Assembly: GCA_024638545.1 (NCBI GenBank)
Contig: JAHEKD010000013.1
Span: forward strand, 1-14,133
Length of the DNA stretch: 14,133 nucleotides
Direction of reading: 5' to 3'
Origin: Gammaproteobacteria bacterium
GTDB taxonomy: Bacteria; Pseudomonadota; Gammaproteobacteria; Arenicellales; JAHEKD01
The position numbers were made by a program, and so were the translations under genes. How positions within the stretch are numbered: position 1 is the stretch's first letter; each line of letters begins with the position of its first letter. Shown here in pieces: positions 1 through 7,394 of this stretch. The notes beneath the pieces were generated by a model. That model saw nothing but the letters and a program-made list of their open reading frames with translations, ran no database searches and was not told where the DNA came from.

Positions 1-283
1 CAGGACGTGTATTGATGATGTATTGGTGGTTTCGGATGCGTCGGCTAAAAAGTGCATGCGATTGCTGGCTGCGGGGGCAGATTCAGATCCGGCAATTGTT
101 GCCGGTGAGTCTGCGGTTGCAGGACTTGCCGGTATGCTGAGTGCGATAGAAGATGGCGATATTGCGAAAAAGCTGGCGCTTGATGAAAACAGCCGCGTAC
201 TGATTATCGGTACTGAAGGCGCCACCGATGAGCATGTTTATCAGGAAATCGTTGGACACAGCTCTGATGAGGTAGGTGAATAA
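1..283 (+). CDS. PLP-dependent lyase, C-terminal part (diaminopropionate ammonia-lyase-like)
   Basis: This is the 3' end of a gene whose reading frame is open to the left edge, with whole codons from base 2, so the TTG at base 23 is not the real start. About 93 residues are visible. The pattern DPAIVAGES followed by AVAGLAG, then SRVLIIGTEGATD and a final Tyr-x-x-Ile-Val, is typical of the C-terminal end of fold-type II PLP enzymes of the diaminopropionate ammonia-lyase (YgeX-like) group. That group converts 2,3-diaminopropionate to pyruvate and ammonia in the cytosol. The PLP-binding lysine and the glycine-rich phosphate loop lie outside the window, so catalytic competence cannot be judged. 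The following hydrolase gene begins almost directly after the stop, which suggests one transcript. A related threonine dehydratase-like lyase is an alternative. Confidence 0.72.
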   Translation, partial: RTCIDDVLVVSDASAKKCMRLLAAGADSDPAIVAGESAVAGLAGMLSAIEDGDIAKKLALDENSRVLIIGTEGATDEHVYQEIVGHSSDEVGE

Positions 284-306
284 TCAAAATTAATCCGCAA
301 AGATTA

Positions 307-1506
307 TTGGGCCGTTTACAGGCGCTGGGTGAAATTGGTGCGCTTGCAGGCGGTGGCGTTTGTCGACTGGCGCTTTCAGAAGAAGATAAAGCCGGCAGAG
401 ATCTGGTGGTTTCCTGGATGCGGGAATTAGGTCTTGATATCAGGATTGATAAAATAGGCAATATTTTTGCAACCCGTCCCGGCACGTTTGATGGCCCAGC
501 GGTGATGACCGGTTCACACATTGATTCGGTTAAAACCGGTGGCGTGTATGACGGGGCGTTAGGCGTCCTGGCAGGACTGGAAGTCGTTGAAACCCTAAAT
601 GAACAGGGTATACAAACGCATCATCCCTTAACCGTAGCCGCATTTACCAATGAAGAGGGCGCACGCTTTGCGCCAGACATGATGGGCAGTCTGGTGTTCG
701 TAGGCGGTATGTCTGTCGAGGAAGCCTACGAGGTGGTGGGCATTGATAATAAATCAGTAAGAGAGTGCATCGAGTCGATCGGTTATGACGGAAAGCAGGA
801 ATGTGGTCAAACAGCTGTTAAGGCCTTTGTTGAAATACATGTTGAACAAGGACCGGTACTGGAAGCGCAAGGGATAACCATTGGCGCGGTTGAACAGGTG
901 CAGGGTATATCCTGGCAGGAATTTACAGTCACCGGAGTCTCCAACCATGCCGGCACGACACCGACAAATTTGCGTCAGGATGCCGGTTATGCTGCCTGCC
1001 AGGTTGCCTGCAAAGCCAGGCAGATTGCTGAACAGTACGGTGGCTATCAGGTTGCCACGGTGGGTGTCATGAATTTCGAACCAAATTTAGTCAACGTGAT
1101 ACCCAACAAGGTAAGCTTTACAGTCGATTTGCGAAATACGGACGAGCAGGTACTACAAGAAGCGGAACAGGAACTAGCCGACTTTATTGAAATGGTCAGC
1201 CGCCAGCAGCGTGTAGACGTGAAATCTCGCCGCCTGGCCAGATTTGAACCAGTCAATTTTTCACAAAAGGTCGTGGCAAAGGTTAAGCAGGCCGCTCAAG
1301 AATTAAATCTGTCTGTTAAGCGAATGCCCAGTGGTGCGGGTCATGATGCCCAGATGCTGGCGCGGATTTGCCCGACAGGTATGATTTTTGTTCCCAGTGC
1401 AGGCGGAATCAGCCATAACATTAATGAACACACTGACAGTAAAGATATTGAAGCAGGCGCCAATGTGTTGCTTGGCGTGCTGCTGGATTTACTGGATACT
1501 AAATAG
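307..1506 (+). CDS. Zn-dependent hydrolase, N-carbamoyl-L-amino-acid hydrolase / beta-ureidopropionase family (M20)
   Basis: This is a cytosolic metallo-amidohydrolase of the hydantoinase/carbamoylase family, expected to hydrolyse an N-carbamoyl amino acid (or allantoate or ureidopropionate relative) to the amino acid, CO2 and ammonia. Counting from the TTG at 307 (399 aa), the dinuclear-metal ligands are visible: His71 in GSHIDSV, Asp82 in YDGALG, Glu116/Glu117 in FTNEEGARF, His178 in EIHVEQGP and His375 in INEHTD. The dimerisation and substrate segment NHAGTTP (213-219) with Arg223 is also present. The start is uncertain. Family homology continues upstream through codons 283-306 (reads IKINPQRL), but no ATG, GTG or TTG occurs between the TGA at 277-279 and the TTG at 307. 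A good ribosome site, GAGGT, lies near 270-275, so a rare ATT start at 289 is possible. The substrate cannot be fixed from sequence; allantoate amidohydrolase is an alternative in the same fold. Confidence 0.88.
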   Translation: MGRLQALGEIGALAGGGVCRLALSEEDKAGRDLVVSWMRELGLDIRIDKIGNIFATRPGTFDGPAVMTGSHIDSVKTGGVYDGALGVLAGLEVVETLNEQGIQTHHPLTVAAFTNEEGARFAPDMMGSLVFVGGMSVEEAYEVVGIDNKSVRECIESIGYDGKQECGQTAVKAFVEIHVEQGPVLEAQGITIGAVEQVQGISWQEFTVTGVSNHAGTTPTNLRQDAGYAACQVACKARQIAEQYGGYQVATVGVMNFEPNLVNVIPNKVSFTVDLRNTDEQVLQEAEQELADFIEMVSRQQRVDVKSRRLARFEPVNFSQKVVAKVKQAAQELNLSVKRMPSGAGHDAQMLARICPTGMIFVPSAGGISHNINEHTDSKDIEAGANVLLGVLLDLLDTK

Positions 1507-1542
1507 AGTTGAAGGTGTGTAATATAATTTAAGGAAGTAATT

Positions 1543-2070
1543 ATGAATGCCGGAAATCGTGGAATTGCGCAGTTAAGTGCACAGGCTAGCGAACAGCTCA
1601 GCTGGATAGTTGAACGAATATGTGTTGCGCTGATGATACTGCTGATTCTGGATGTCTGGCTTGGAGTGGTGGCCCGATATTTGATTCCACTGCCGATAAC
1701 CTTTACGGAGGAGACTGCCCGCTACCTGATGATCTGGATGGCCCTGCTTGCAGTATCAGTCGGCATTTCTAAACGTGAACATATCGGTGTTGAATTTATT
1801 TTCGATATGCTGCCAAAAAACATGCGGCGCTGGGTGCTGCTGATTCTCGATGTCATCGCATTTGTATTTTTCCTGGTTTTGTTCATTTACGGGTTAGACA
1901 TGGTTGCCAGAGGCACGACAAGCTATACCATGATTTTTGGCATCAACAAGGCCCTGCCATTTGCTGCGGTTCCGACTGCAGCGCTAATCTGCTGTATTCA
2001 GCTTGTGCTGGTAGCTGTTCGTGATCAACTGTATTTTGATAAAAATACCCATAGCAAACCGGGGTTGTAA
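1543..2070 (+). CDS. dctQ: TRAP transporter small permease, DctQ family
   Basis: This is the small membrane subunit of a tripartite ATP-independent periplasmic transporter, which links the large permease and helps it couple import to the sodium or proton gradient. The 175-residue product has four hydrophobic helices at roughly 25-48, 60-78, 97-120 and 136-158. It carries the family pattern RYLIPLPITFTEETARYLMI followed by a short loop ending HIGVEF. The ATG is chosen because AAGGA at 1531-1535 sits seven bases upstream. It is preceded by a 36-bp gap after the hydrolase gene and followed within one base by dctM, so translation of the two permease subunits is probably coupled. Length and topology are normal for the family. 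Substrate specificity resides mainly in DctP, not here. Confidence 0.92.
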   Translation: MNAGNRGIAQLSAQASEQLSWIVERICVALMILLILDVWLGVVARYLIPLPITFTEETARYLMIWMALLAVSVGISKREHIGVEFIFDMLPKNMRRWVLLILDVIAFVFFLVLFIYGLDMVARGTTSYTMIFGINKALPFAAVPTAALICCIQLVLVAVRDQLYFDKNTHSKPGL

Positions 2071-2071
2071 A

Positions 2072-3364
2072 ATGATGCTGGTTTTGGTTTGTTTTTTTGC
2101 ATTAATGTTAATCGGCATGCCGGTAGGGTATGTGCTGGGTATCAGTGGATTAATTGGTTTGCTGACAATCAGTCCTGACGGTCGTTTTCTGGCGATGGCG
2201 CCCGAACGTTTTTTTGCGGGCCTGGATTTGTTTCCGTTTTTGGCCATGCCATTTTTTATTTTTGCCGGTGAAATCATGAATAAATCAGGGATCACAGATC
2301 GCCTGGTTAATTTTGCAGATGCCCTTGTCGGTTACCTGCGAGGCGGTATGGCACACTCCAATATGCTTGCATCTGTTTTATTCGCCGGCATTACCGGTGC
2401 GGCAACGGCAGATGCAGCAGCATTTGGTAATACACTTGTTCCGGCGATGGTAAAAAAAGGCTATACACGTCCATTTGCATGCGCCGTTACAGCAGCGGGT
2501 TCCATCATAGGCCCGACAATTCCGCCTTCAACGTTGATGATTATTTATGGCTCCATCATGGGGGTTTCAATTGCGGGCCTGTTTGCAGCCGGTATAATTC
2601 CCGGCCTGTTGATCTGCCTGTTATGCATGGCCGTGATTGCGGCGCTGGGACGCAGGCTTAACTTGCCGAAATCTGAGCAGGGTCCCAGCCTGAAATCCAT
2701 TGTTGTTGCATTTAAAGATGCACTCGTGGCGATTGTGTTGCCGGTTTTCATTCTTGGCAGTATTCTAGGCGGATTTGCGACGCCGACAGAGGCTGCATCC
2801 ATTGCGGTATTTTATGCCCTGGTTGTCGGTGGATTAATTTATCGAAGGATTAGCTGGAATGATCTCACCGAGATGTTAATTCGCACCACGCGAATTACAG
2901 GCATTATCTTCCTGATTATTGCATCGGCCTCAATTTTGGGCTGGTGGATGACGTTTAATAAAATTCCACAGGCGATTGCCGCAGGATTCCTGGCTGTGTC
3001 CAGCAATCCCAAAGTCATCATCGCTTTGATACTTCTGCTGTTGCTGCTAATCGGCATGTTCATGGATATCAATGCCACGCTGATTATTCTGGCGCCGGTG
3101 CTGGCACCGCTGACCCTCCAGATCGGGATGGACCCGGTACACGCCGGGATCATGATAATCCTGGCACTAAACATTTCTCTGATGACACCACCGGTTGGCG
3201 CCTGTTTGTTTGTGCTGGCGTCAGTGACGGGCGAGAAGGTTGAAAATATTGCAAGGTCATTGTGGCCATTTTTGCTGGCAGAAATTGGCATTCTGTTTTT
3301 AATTGCCTACTGGTCTGATTTGACACTTTTAATTCCGCGGTTGCTTGGATTTGCAGGCAGCTGA
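2072..3364 (+). CDS. dctM: TRAP transporter large permease, DctM family
   Basis: This is the large inner-membrane subunit that carries the solute across the membrane with a cation. The 430-residue product is almost entirely hydrophobic, with about twelve membrane segments and two pseudo-repeated halves typical of the IT superfamily. Family signatures include GGMAHSNMLASVLFAGITGA (91-110), AAAFGNTLVPAMVKKGY (115-131), GSIIGPTIPPSTLMIIYG (143-160), MFMDINATLIILAPVLAP in the second half and MTPPVGACLF near the C-terminus. The start is placed at the ATG at 2072, just after the dctQ stop at 2070. The frame is open further upstream to 2021, but that stretch overlaps dctQ and is not hydrophobic. A G-rich stretch (ccgggg, about 2059-2064) could serve as a weak ribosome site, consistent with coupling to dctQ. 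The order Q-M-P differs from the P-Q-M order seen in many such operons but is not rare. Confidence 0.95.
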   Translation: MMLVLVCFFALMLIGMPVGYVLGISGLIGLLTISPDGRFLAMAPERFFAGLDLFPFLAMPFFIFAGEIMNKSGITDRLVNFADALVGYLRGGMAHSNMLASVLFAGITGAATADAAAFGNTLVPAMVKKGYTRPFACAVTAAGSIIGPTIPPSTLMIIYGSIMGVSIAGLFAAGIIPGLLICLLCMAVIAALGRRLNLPKSEQGPSLKSIVVAFKDALVAIVLPVFILGSILGGFATPTEAASIAVFYALVVGGLIYRRISWNDLTEMLIRTTRITGIIFLIIASASILGWWMTFNKIPQAIAAGFLAVSSNPKVIIALILLLLLLIGMFMDINATLIILAPVLAPLTLQIGMDPVHAGIMIILALNISLMTPPVGACLFVLASVTGEKVENIARSLWPFLLAEIGILFLIAYWSDLTLLIPRLLGFAGS

Positions 3365-3395
3365 ATATCTATTAACACATTATGAGGTAAGTTAT

Positions 3396-4418
3396 ATGTT
3401 TAACAAATTGAAAATATTGACAGTAGCATTGGCTGCTGCACTGGTAATGACATCTGGCGCTCAGGCCGAGAAAACCATGAGAATTGGTCATCTCAATCCG
3501 GACAGCCCCTACGAAAGCCATTCAGGGGCCATGGTGTCTGTGTTTAAATCGTTAGTGGAAACTGCAACCAATGGAGAAATCAAGGTTGAAGCGTATGCTA
3601 ACGGCCAGCTGGGTAAAGATAATGAAGTGATCCAGCAGGTCAAGGACGGCCTGGTTGAATCCTGTATTTCGTCATCGGGCGGGGTGGCCCAGCATTATCC
3701 GATGATTGGTATATTTGATCTGCCATTTGTATTTCCCAATATTCATGTGGCTGAAGAAGTCATTGATTTGAATAGCGATTTCGGGCAGAAACTGGCTGCC
3801 GATATTAATGAGAAAACCGGGCTTAAAGTATTGGGACTGCTGGACAGTGGCGGGTTCTTTGAAATTACCAATTCTAAAAAGCCAATCACCACAATTGAAG
3901 ATCTGGACGGTCTTCGAATACGCACCATGACGCTGCCCACACATGAAACCATTATCTCGTCACTCGGTGGCCAGCCCACGGCACTGCCATGGGCTGAAGT
4001 TTATACGGCACTGCAAACAAGCGTTGCAGACGGACAGATGAATCCTGTGCCGATTATCGCTTTTGCCAAATTTGAGGAAGTTCAAAAATATTTAACAATA
4101 ACCAATCATCTGATTACGCCTTACGTGTGGTTTATCAATAATGATTTCTACAATAGCTTAAGCGAGGAGGAAAAGGGTATCGTTGACTGGGCAAGTGCGG
4201 TCGCGGTCGAGGCCGGCCGGGGCATTTCGCGAATTATCGAATCTACGGCCCTGCCCAAACTGGCAGACAAAATGGAAATCAATGCACTCAGTACGGAGCA
4301 GCTTGATAAATTTGCAGCGGCTTCCCAACCGGCTGTAGAGACCTTAATCGCAGAGAAATTTGGCGATGAAGGCAAGGCTATGCTGGCAGCCATGAAAGCA
4401 TCGATAGATGCCATGTAG
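3396..4418 (+). CDS. dctP: TRAP transporter periplasmic solute-binding protein, DctP family
   Basis: This is a periplasmic extracytoplasmic solute receptor that delivers substrate to DctQM. The 340-residue product starts at the ATG at 3396, with GAGG at 3384-3387 eight bases upstream; the longer frame to 3345 overlaps dctM. A clear Sec signal peptide spans residues 1-24: MFNKLK, then a hydrophobic Leu/Ala core, then a cleavage site after AQA. The mature part begins EKTMRIGHLN. Family features are YANGQLGKDNEVIQQVKDG (67-85), DLPFVFPN (108-115), and EDLDGLRIRTM (168-178), where Arg176 is in the position that binds the substrate carboxylate in characterised DctP/SiaP proteins. ALPWAEVYTALQTSVADGQ (197-215) is also present. 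This implies an acidic solute. The adjacent carbamoylase and lyase make an N-substituted amino acid plausible, which is inference only. Confidence 0.95.
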   Translation: MFNKLKILTVALAAALVMTSGAQAEKTMRIGHLNPDSPYESHSGAMVSVFKSLVETATNGEIKVEAYANGQLGKDNEVIQQVKDGLVESCISSSGGVAQHYPMIGIFDLPFVFPNIHVAEEVIDLNSDFGQKLAADINEKTGLKVLGLLDSGGFFEITNSKKPITTIEDLDGLRIRTMTLPTHETIISSLGGQPTALPWAEVYTALQTSVADGQMNPVPIIAFAKFEEVQKYLTITNHLITPYVWFINNDFYNSLSEEEKGIVDWASAVAVEAGRGISRIIESTALPKLADKMEINALSTEQLDKFAAASQPAVETLIAEKFGDEGKAMLAAMKASIDAM

Positions 4419-4436
4419 ATACTATACAATGCAACA

Positions 4437-4465
4437 ATCAGGGCGGTTACAGAGATCGCCCTGAT
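4437..4465. terminator. Hairpin after dctP, possibly serving both strands
   Basis: ATCAGGGCG (4437-4445) and CGCCCTGAT (4457-4465) form a perfect 9-bp stem with an 11-base loop, 18 bases after the dctP stop. There is no clear T-run on the + side. On the - side the hairpin is followed by a moderately T-rich stretch (ATTGTTGCATTGT). It lies between convergent units (TRAP operon on +, vgrG-PAAR on -), so a two-way terminator or transcript-end stabiliser is the likely role. Confidence 0.55.
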
Positions 4466-4473
4466 CTCATCAA

Positions 4474-4578
4474 TCAACAGTTCGAATCCGGGCTAGCGTG
4501 TAACGCCATGCCAAGAGGTCCAAACAGCCTGCCGGACCGTTCAGATATCGTCATTAACTGTTTTTGTAATTCACCCAT
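4474..4578 (-). CDS. Possible small ORF, 34 aa, function unknown
   Basis: A short reading frame on the - strand runs from an ATG at 4578-4576 to a TGA at 4474-4476. The product begins MGELQKQLMTISERSG, continues with a segment RLFGPLGMALHA and ends in Asp-Ser-Asn-Cys. The N-terminal half could be an amphipathic helix. A weak AGG lies about ten bases upstream. The ORF is 134 bases downstream of the PAAR gene on the same strand and just before the hairpin at 4437-4465, so it would fit as a last gene of that operon. No family is recognised. It could equally be a chance ORF or the tail of a lost gene. Confidence 0.25.
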   Translation of the reverse strand: MGELQKQLMTISERSGRLFGPLGMALHASPDSNC

Positions 4579-4711
4579 AATGACTACCTAAAAACAACGT
4601 TTGGGATTGAAATTTGAGCATACACTGTCTGGATCGTTCATTTTATAGTGATCAGGTTAGGATAAAGTTGCCCTGTTTATGAATGCGCAGATATCGACAT
4701 CACAATCTCGT

Positions 4712-5011
4712 TCACCCACCAATGCGCACACTAGAGGCACCGGTAATGATCACTCCACCATGTTCTGTCTGGTCACCCGTTCTGGCCGCAGGCAACCCAC
4801 CAATCATGACTGACGAAGACCCATTAATAATGGTGTCTAAGGGTCCTTCACATCTAAGATGATCGCCGAGTTTTGCGGCAGGCAACGTCTCTATTAAAAC
4901 AGTTGGCTCCCCGGGTCCCGTGACGGGTCCGCCAACGTGAGGAACGGGCGGCAGGCCCGGTGTCGACATTGGGCAGGTGTGATAATCCGTCAATCTTGCA
5001 GCGGCAGGCAT
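4712..5011 (-). CDS. PAAR-domain spike-tip protein
   Basis: This is a small PAAR-repeat protein expected to form the metal-capped cone at the tip of a VgrG spike. The 99-residue product is one PAAR domain and nothing more. It begins MPAAARLTDYHTCP, has GLPPVPHVGGPV at 19-30, and carries two copies of the PAAR motif: LPAAKLGD (43-50) and LPAARTGD (73-80). Metal ligand candidates are His11, His25, Cys54 and His84 (in TEHGGVI). No C-terminal toxin extension exists, since the protein stops two residues after the final VRIGG strand. The start has GGATTGGA about ten bases upstream. It begins 17 bases after the vgrG stop, so the two genes surely form one transcript. Such proteins occur in type VI secretion systems and in extracellular contractile injection systems; sequence alone does not decide which. 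Confidence 0.93.
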   Translation of the reverse strand: MPAAARLTDYHTCPMSTPGLPPVPHVGGPVTGPGEPTVLIETLPAAKLGDHLRCEGPLDTIINGSSSVMIGGLPAARTGDQTEHGGVIITGASSVRIGG

Positions 5012-5028
5012 ATTTCTGATTCCAATCC

Positions 5029-6819
5029 TTAATTAATATTTACCAGAGAACCTTTAAGACTTAGTTCTGCACCGGCCTGAATTGATGCGTCGCCACTGGC
5101 ATCTGCAGAGTATTCAGCATTGGCAGATTCTTTTATATTAATTGCAGACGTCTCAACGTCTCCACTGGAGGCCGTTATTTTAACTCCCGTTCTTCCTCCA
5201 ATGTTGATGTCCTTGTCTGCCTGAATATTTATATCTTTAGGGCTTTTAATTGCAATACCGTCTTTTGACATGACGATGGCGTTTTTATTTACATCCTCCA
5301 ACGTGACGCGTTTATTTTGATCATCCAGGACAATCTGGTTGTTACCGGGCGTTGTGATCGTCATGATCTTATTTTCATCGTCAAAGATCACTCGCAGACT
5401 ACTCTTGCTGACAATCGCTTTATGAGTATTTTTCTCGTTGGCGCTGAGCTCAGAATATGGTTTGATGGTGCCGCTATAAAGACTACCAAGAATCACAGGT
5501 GAGCGAGGATCATTGTTTACAAATCCCACGATGACTTCATCACCAGTTTCCGGTAGAAAAAACGTACCCGCACCATCAGTTGAATAAAAATTACTTAAAC
5601 GTGCCCACAACCCCTTTCCCGCCGGATCGAATAGCGGTAGATCTATGAGTATCCGAAACTCGTCATCGGGGTCGTCATGAATTTTCCTAACAGTTGCATT
5701 GTGCAAACCATCAATACCTGGTAATAATCCTGATGCCGGTGGCGCCATGGCATCCCTTTCGTGAATAAACCAATCCGGCGGCAGACCTATCTGCGAAGTG
5801 GTGAACCAGTTGCCGTCTTTAATAGCATGAACAACATTAGAAACCAGGTGATCACCAATGAATCGATCACCCAAACCCTTAAGCTTAATATAATTACCAG
5901 GCTCGACTTTTGAACTACCCTGGAATTTGATGTCCCCGATTATTTTTGACAACCCGCTTTGCAAAATTTGTGCTTTTGCCCAGTTAGTCAGATTGTCGCT
6001 GTCCAGCGCAGCGGATGTTTGCAACTGAAATTCTGAAAGCCCGGCCACACCTGATAGTTTTTTGCTGCTCAAATTTCCCGCACCAGGAATAGACACAGAT
6101 GCTCGTTCCGATATGACTGATTGAGTTTTATAGTCCCAGGCACTGGCTTTCACTTCTTTAAATTGGCTTAGGGAATTTAACTCAACATTAAATTCATACA
6201 GATTATCTCCATATGTAATCGTAAGAGCCGGTTCAGAAGTTTTTGTTGGTGAAAAAACAGCGACTTTGCCATTCATCGTCTTAACAACCAAGCCGTTGAC
6301 TTTGGCGCGTGACAGCATAAAGTCCCAGTCAGTGGTGTAATTCTGTTGCAACAGTGCTGAGGTATTTTTAGTATCCACTACGTCCGTCTGAAGGCCATAA
6401 TTGTCAATAAGACTTTTGATTACATCACTATCAGTTTTATCTGTGAAGCTCGCGTTTTTTCGGCCAATGGTCATTTTTACAGCTTCGTCTTTACATTCCA
6501 CTTCAACCGTTGTCCCAATTTCTTTGTCGACCCGCAGGGATTGCCTGGTGATGATGCCCGAGAAAATAGCGCGGTTTTTTCCATCGTACCCGGCCTCAAT
6601 AGATAGTTTATTACCCGGGATGAAAGCGTTAGATTCACTAATCGGAAATGTTTCGGTCGCAGCATCACCGTCCAGCAGTACTATTTTTGCCGAATTAACA
6701 CTGTTTAACCGATTTTCAACCAGGATTGAGTAGACTTGATATTCCGCTGGGATAGTGGTTTCGCCAATTTTAATATTTTGCGTAATTATTTCACCATCCT
6801 CGATCTGATTGTCATTCAT
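5029..6819 (-). CDS. VgrG-like spike protein (Rhs element Vgr family)
   Basis: This is the trimeric spike of a contractile injection apparatus, combining gp27-like and gp5-like parts. In the 596-residue product, residues 1 to about 365 form the gp27-like base, including FIPGNKLSIEAGYDG (66-80) and TTDWDFMLSRAKVNGL (162-177). Residues about 372-450 form the OB-fold, with the conserved run TFFLPETGDEVIVGFVNND (419-437) and PVILGSLYSG (441-450). Residues about 465-596 are a beta-prism needle of short repeats (NIQADKDINI, then DVETSAINI). There is no C-terminal effector domain. The start has an excellent GGAGGG at 6833-6828, eight bases upstream. The sequence style (PETGDEVIVGF, many Asn/Lys/Ser) resembles the VgrG/afp8-type spike of extracellular injection systems as much as classical T6SS VgrG; this is an impression. 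It is in one operon with PAAR. No sheath, tube or baseplate gene is in the window. Confidence 0.93.
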   Translation of the reverse strand: MNDNQIEDGEIITQNIKIGETTIPAEYQVYSILVENRLNSVNSAKIVLLDGDAATETFPISESNAFIPGNKLSIEAGYDGKNRAIFSGIITRQSLRVDKEIGTTVEVECKDEAVKMTIGRKNASFTDKTDSDVIKSLIDNYGLQTDVVDTKNTSALLQQNYTTDWDFMLSRAKVNGLVVKTMNGKVAVFSPTKTSEPALTITYGDNLYEFNVELNSLSQFKEVKASAWDYKTQSVISERASVSIPGAGNLSSKKLSGVAGLSEFQLQTSAALDSDNLTNWAKAQILQSGLSKIIGDIKFQGSSKVEPGNYIKLKGLGDRFIGDHLVSNVVHAIKDGNWFTTSQIGLPPDWFIHERDAMAPPASGLLPGIDGLHNATVRKIHDDPDDEFRILIDLPLFDPAGKGLWARLSNFYSTDGAGTFFLPETGDEVIVGFVNNDPRSPVILGSLYSGTIKPYSELSANEKNTHKAIVSKSSLRVIFDDENKIMTITTPGNNQIVLDDQNKRVTLEDVNKNAIVMSKDGIAIKSPKDINIQADKDINIGGRTGVKITASSGDVETSAINIKESANAEYSADASGDASIQAGAELSLKGSLVNIN

Positions 6820-6827
6820 TATATTTA

Positions 6828-6833
6828 CCCTCC
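6828..6833 (-). promoter_or_regulatory. Strong ribosome binding site of vgrG
   Basis: GGAGGG on the - strand lies eight bases before the ATG at 6819-6817. It is the best Shine-Dalgarno match in the window and fixes the vgrG start. Confidence 0.75.
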
Positions 6834-6881
6834 AGAGCGGGCTGTCATATTAAATTGTTATCAACTTGAAAGGTACACGAA

Positions 6882-6904
6882 CCTTCATAGCGACTCTATG
6901 AAGG
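6882..6904. promoter_or_regulatory. Perfect dyad upstream of vgrG
   Basis: CCTTCATAG (6882-6890) and CTATGAAGG (6896-6904) form a perfect 9-bp inverted repeat around a 5-base centre. It sits 63-85 bases before the vgrG start. It is not followed by a T-run on either strand, so a protein operator or a leader hairpin is more likely than a terminator. No regulator can be named. Confidence 0.4.
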
Positions 6905-6960
6905 GTATCACGAAGTTTTGTTGTTTCAATGCACGCTTAGAAAATTCAAGCTTTTCTCTA

Positions 6961-7083
6961 TTAGATGCCTTCCAATATCATTATTATCACATCTGCACCT
7001 CCCGGAGATTAAAATCCCTCGCGCCATAAAATTTCAAGTCGATTGATAAATTCGTCCGGATATTGAATATTTTCAGTGCGCAT
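6961..7083 (-). pseudogene. Relic of a SAM-dependent methyltransferase N-terminus
   Basis: The - strand shows ATG at 7083-7081 with AGGA seven bases upstream. The frame reads MRTENIQYPDEFINRLEILW then REGF before a TAA at 7011-7009. In the same frame it continues after the stop as SPGGADV and ILEGI to a second TAA at 6963-6961. The combination YPxxFIxRLExLWxEGF[stop]SPGGA is the usual N-terminal look of a family of class I SAM-dependent methyltransferases (EGFLSPGG before the SAM-binding Rossmann fold). Here a leucine codon appears to have become TAA. Downstream, no glycine-rich SAM motif can be read and stops accumulate. It is therefore best read as a decayed gene fragment lying just upstream of vgrG. 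It could instead be a translated 24-aa peptide. Family assignment is from memory of the motif and is moderate. Confidence 0.42.
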
Positions 7084-7394
7084 CAAATTTTCCTATCGGT
7101 TATATTATTGCTTTACTTATTGCAACGCGAAATTTGCTCAGTTTGGCTAGTGTGATTTTATTCGCCTGAGCGGTTCGGTTTCCGTGCGTACTATTTTCAA
7201 GCCTGGTGAGGCAGAACGTGCAATTATTATTTTAGGCATTGAAATTTTACGCCCTGTATTCAAACCCGTTTATCCCAATAGAGAAATGCGCTTCTTCCCT
7301 GAGCTTTGGAGGTGCAAAATATAGAACAATAAATACCAAACATACTTGAGATAGCCCAGACAGTTGCTGCCTTCAATAATTGTTGTAAAGATCG

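Larger units (their letters stand above)
4419..4711. other. Intergenic stretch between convergent operons
   Basis: This stretch of 293 bases between the dctP stop and the PAAR stop holds the hairpin at 4437-4465 and the possible 34-aa ORF at 4474-4578. Nothing else is recognised between 4580 and 4711. Confidence 0.5.

Noticed and set aside
2021..2071. Longer N-terminus for DctM
   Set aside because: The extension is fully inside dctQ and not family-like; the ATG at 2072 directly after the dctQ stop is better.
3345..3395. Longer N-terminus for DctP
   Set aside because: It would precede the signal peptide and overlap dctM; the ATG at 3396 has a good ribosome site.
6736..7029. A 97-codon + strand ORF across the vgrG start
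   Set aside because: It overlaps the vgrG 5' end and leader antisense, with no protein-like domain.
7281..7290. GAGAAATGCG, a 10-base match to the core of the 19-bp repeat
   Set aside because: The match does not extend on either side; it may be chance.
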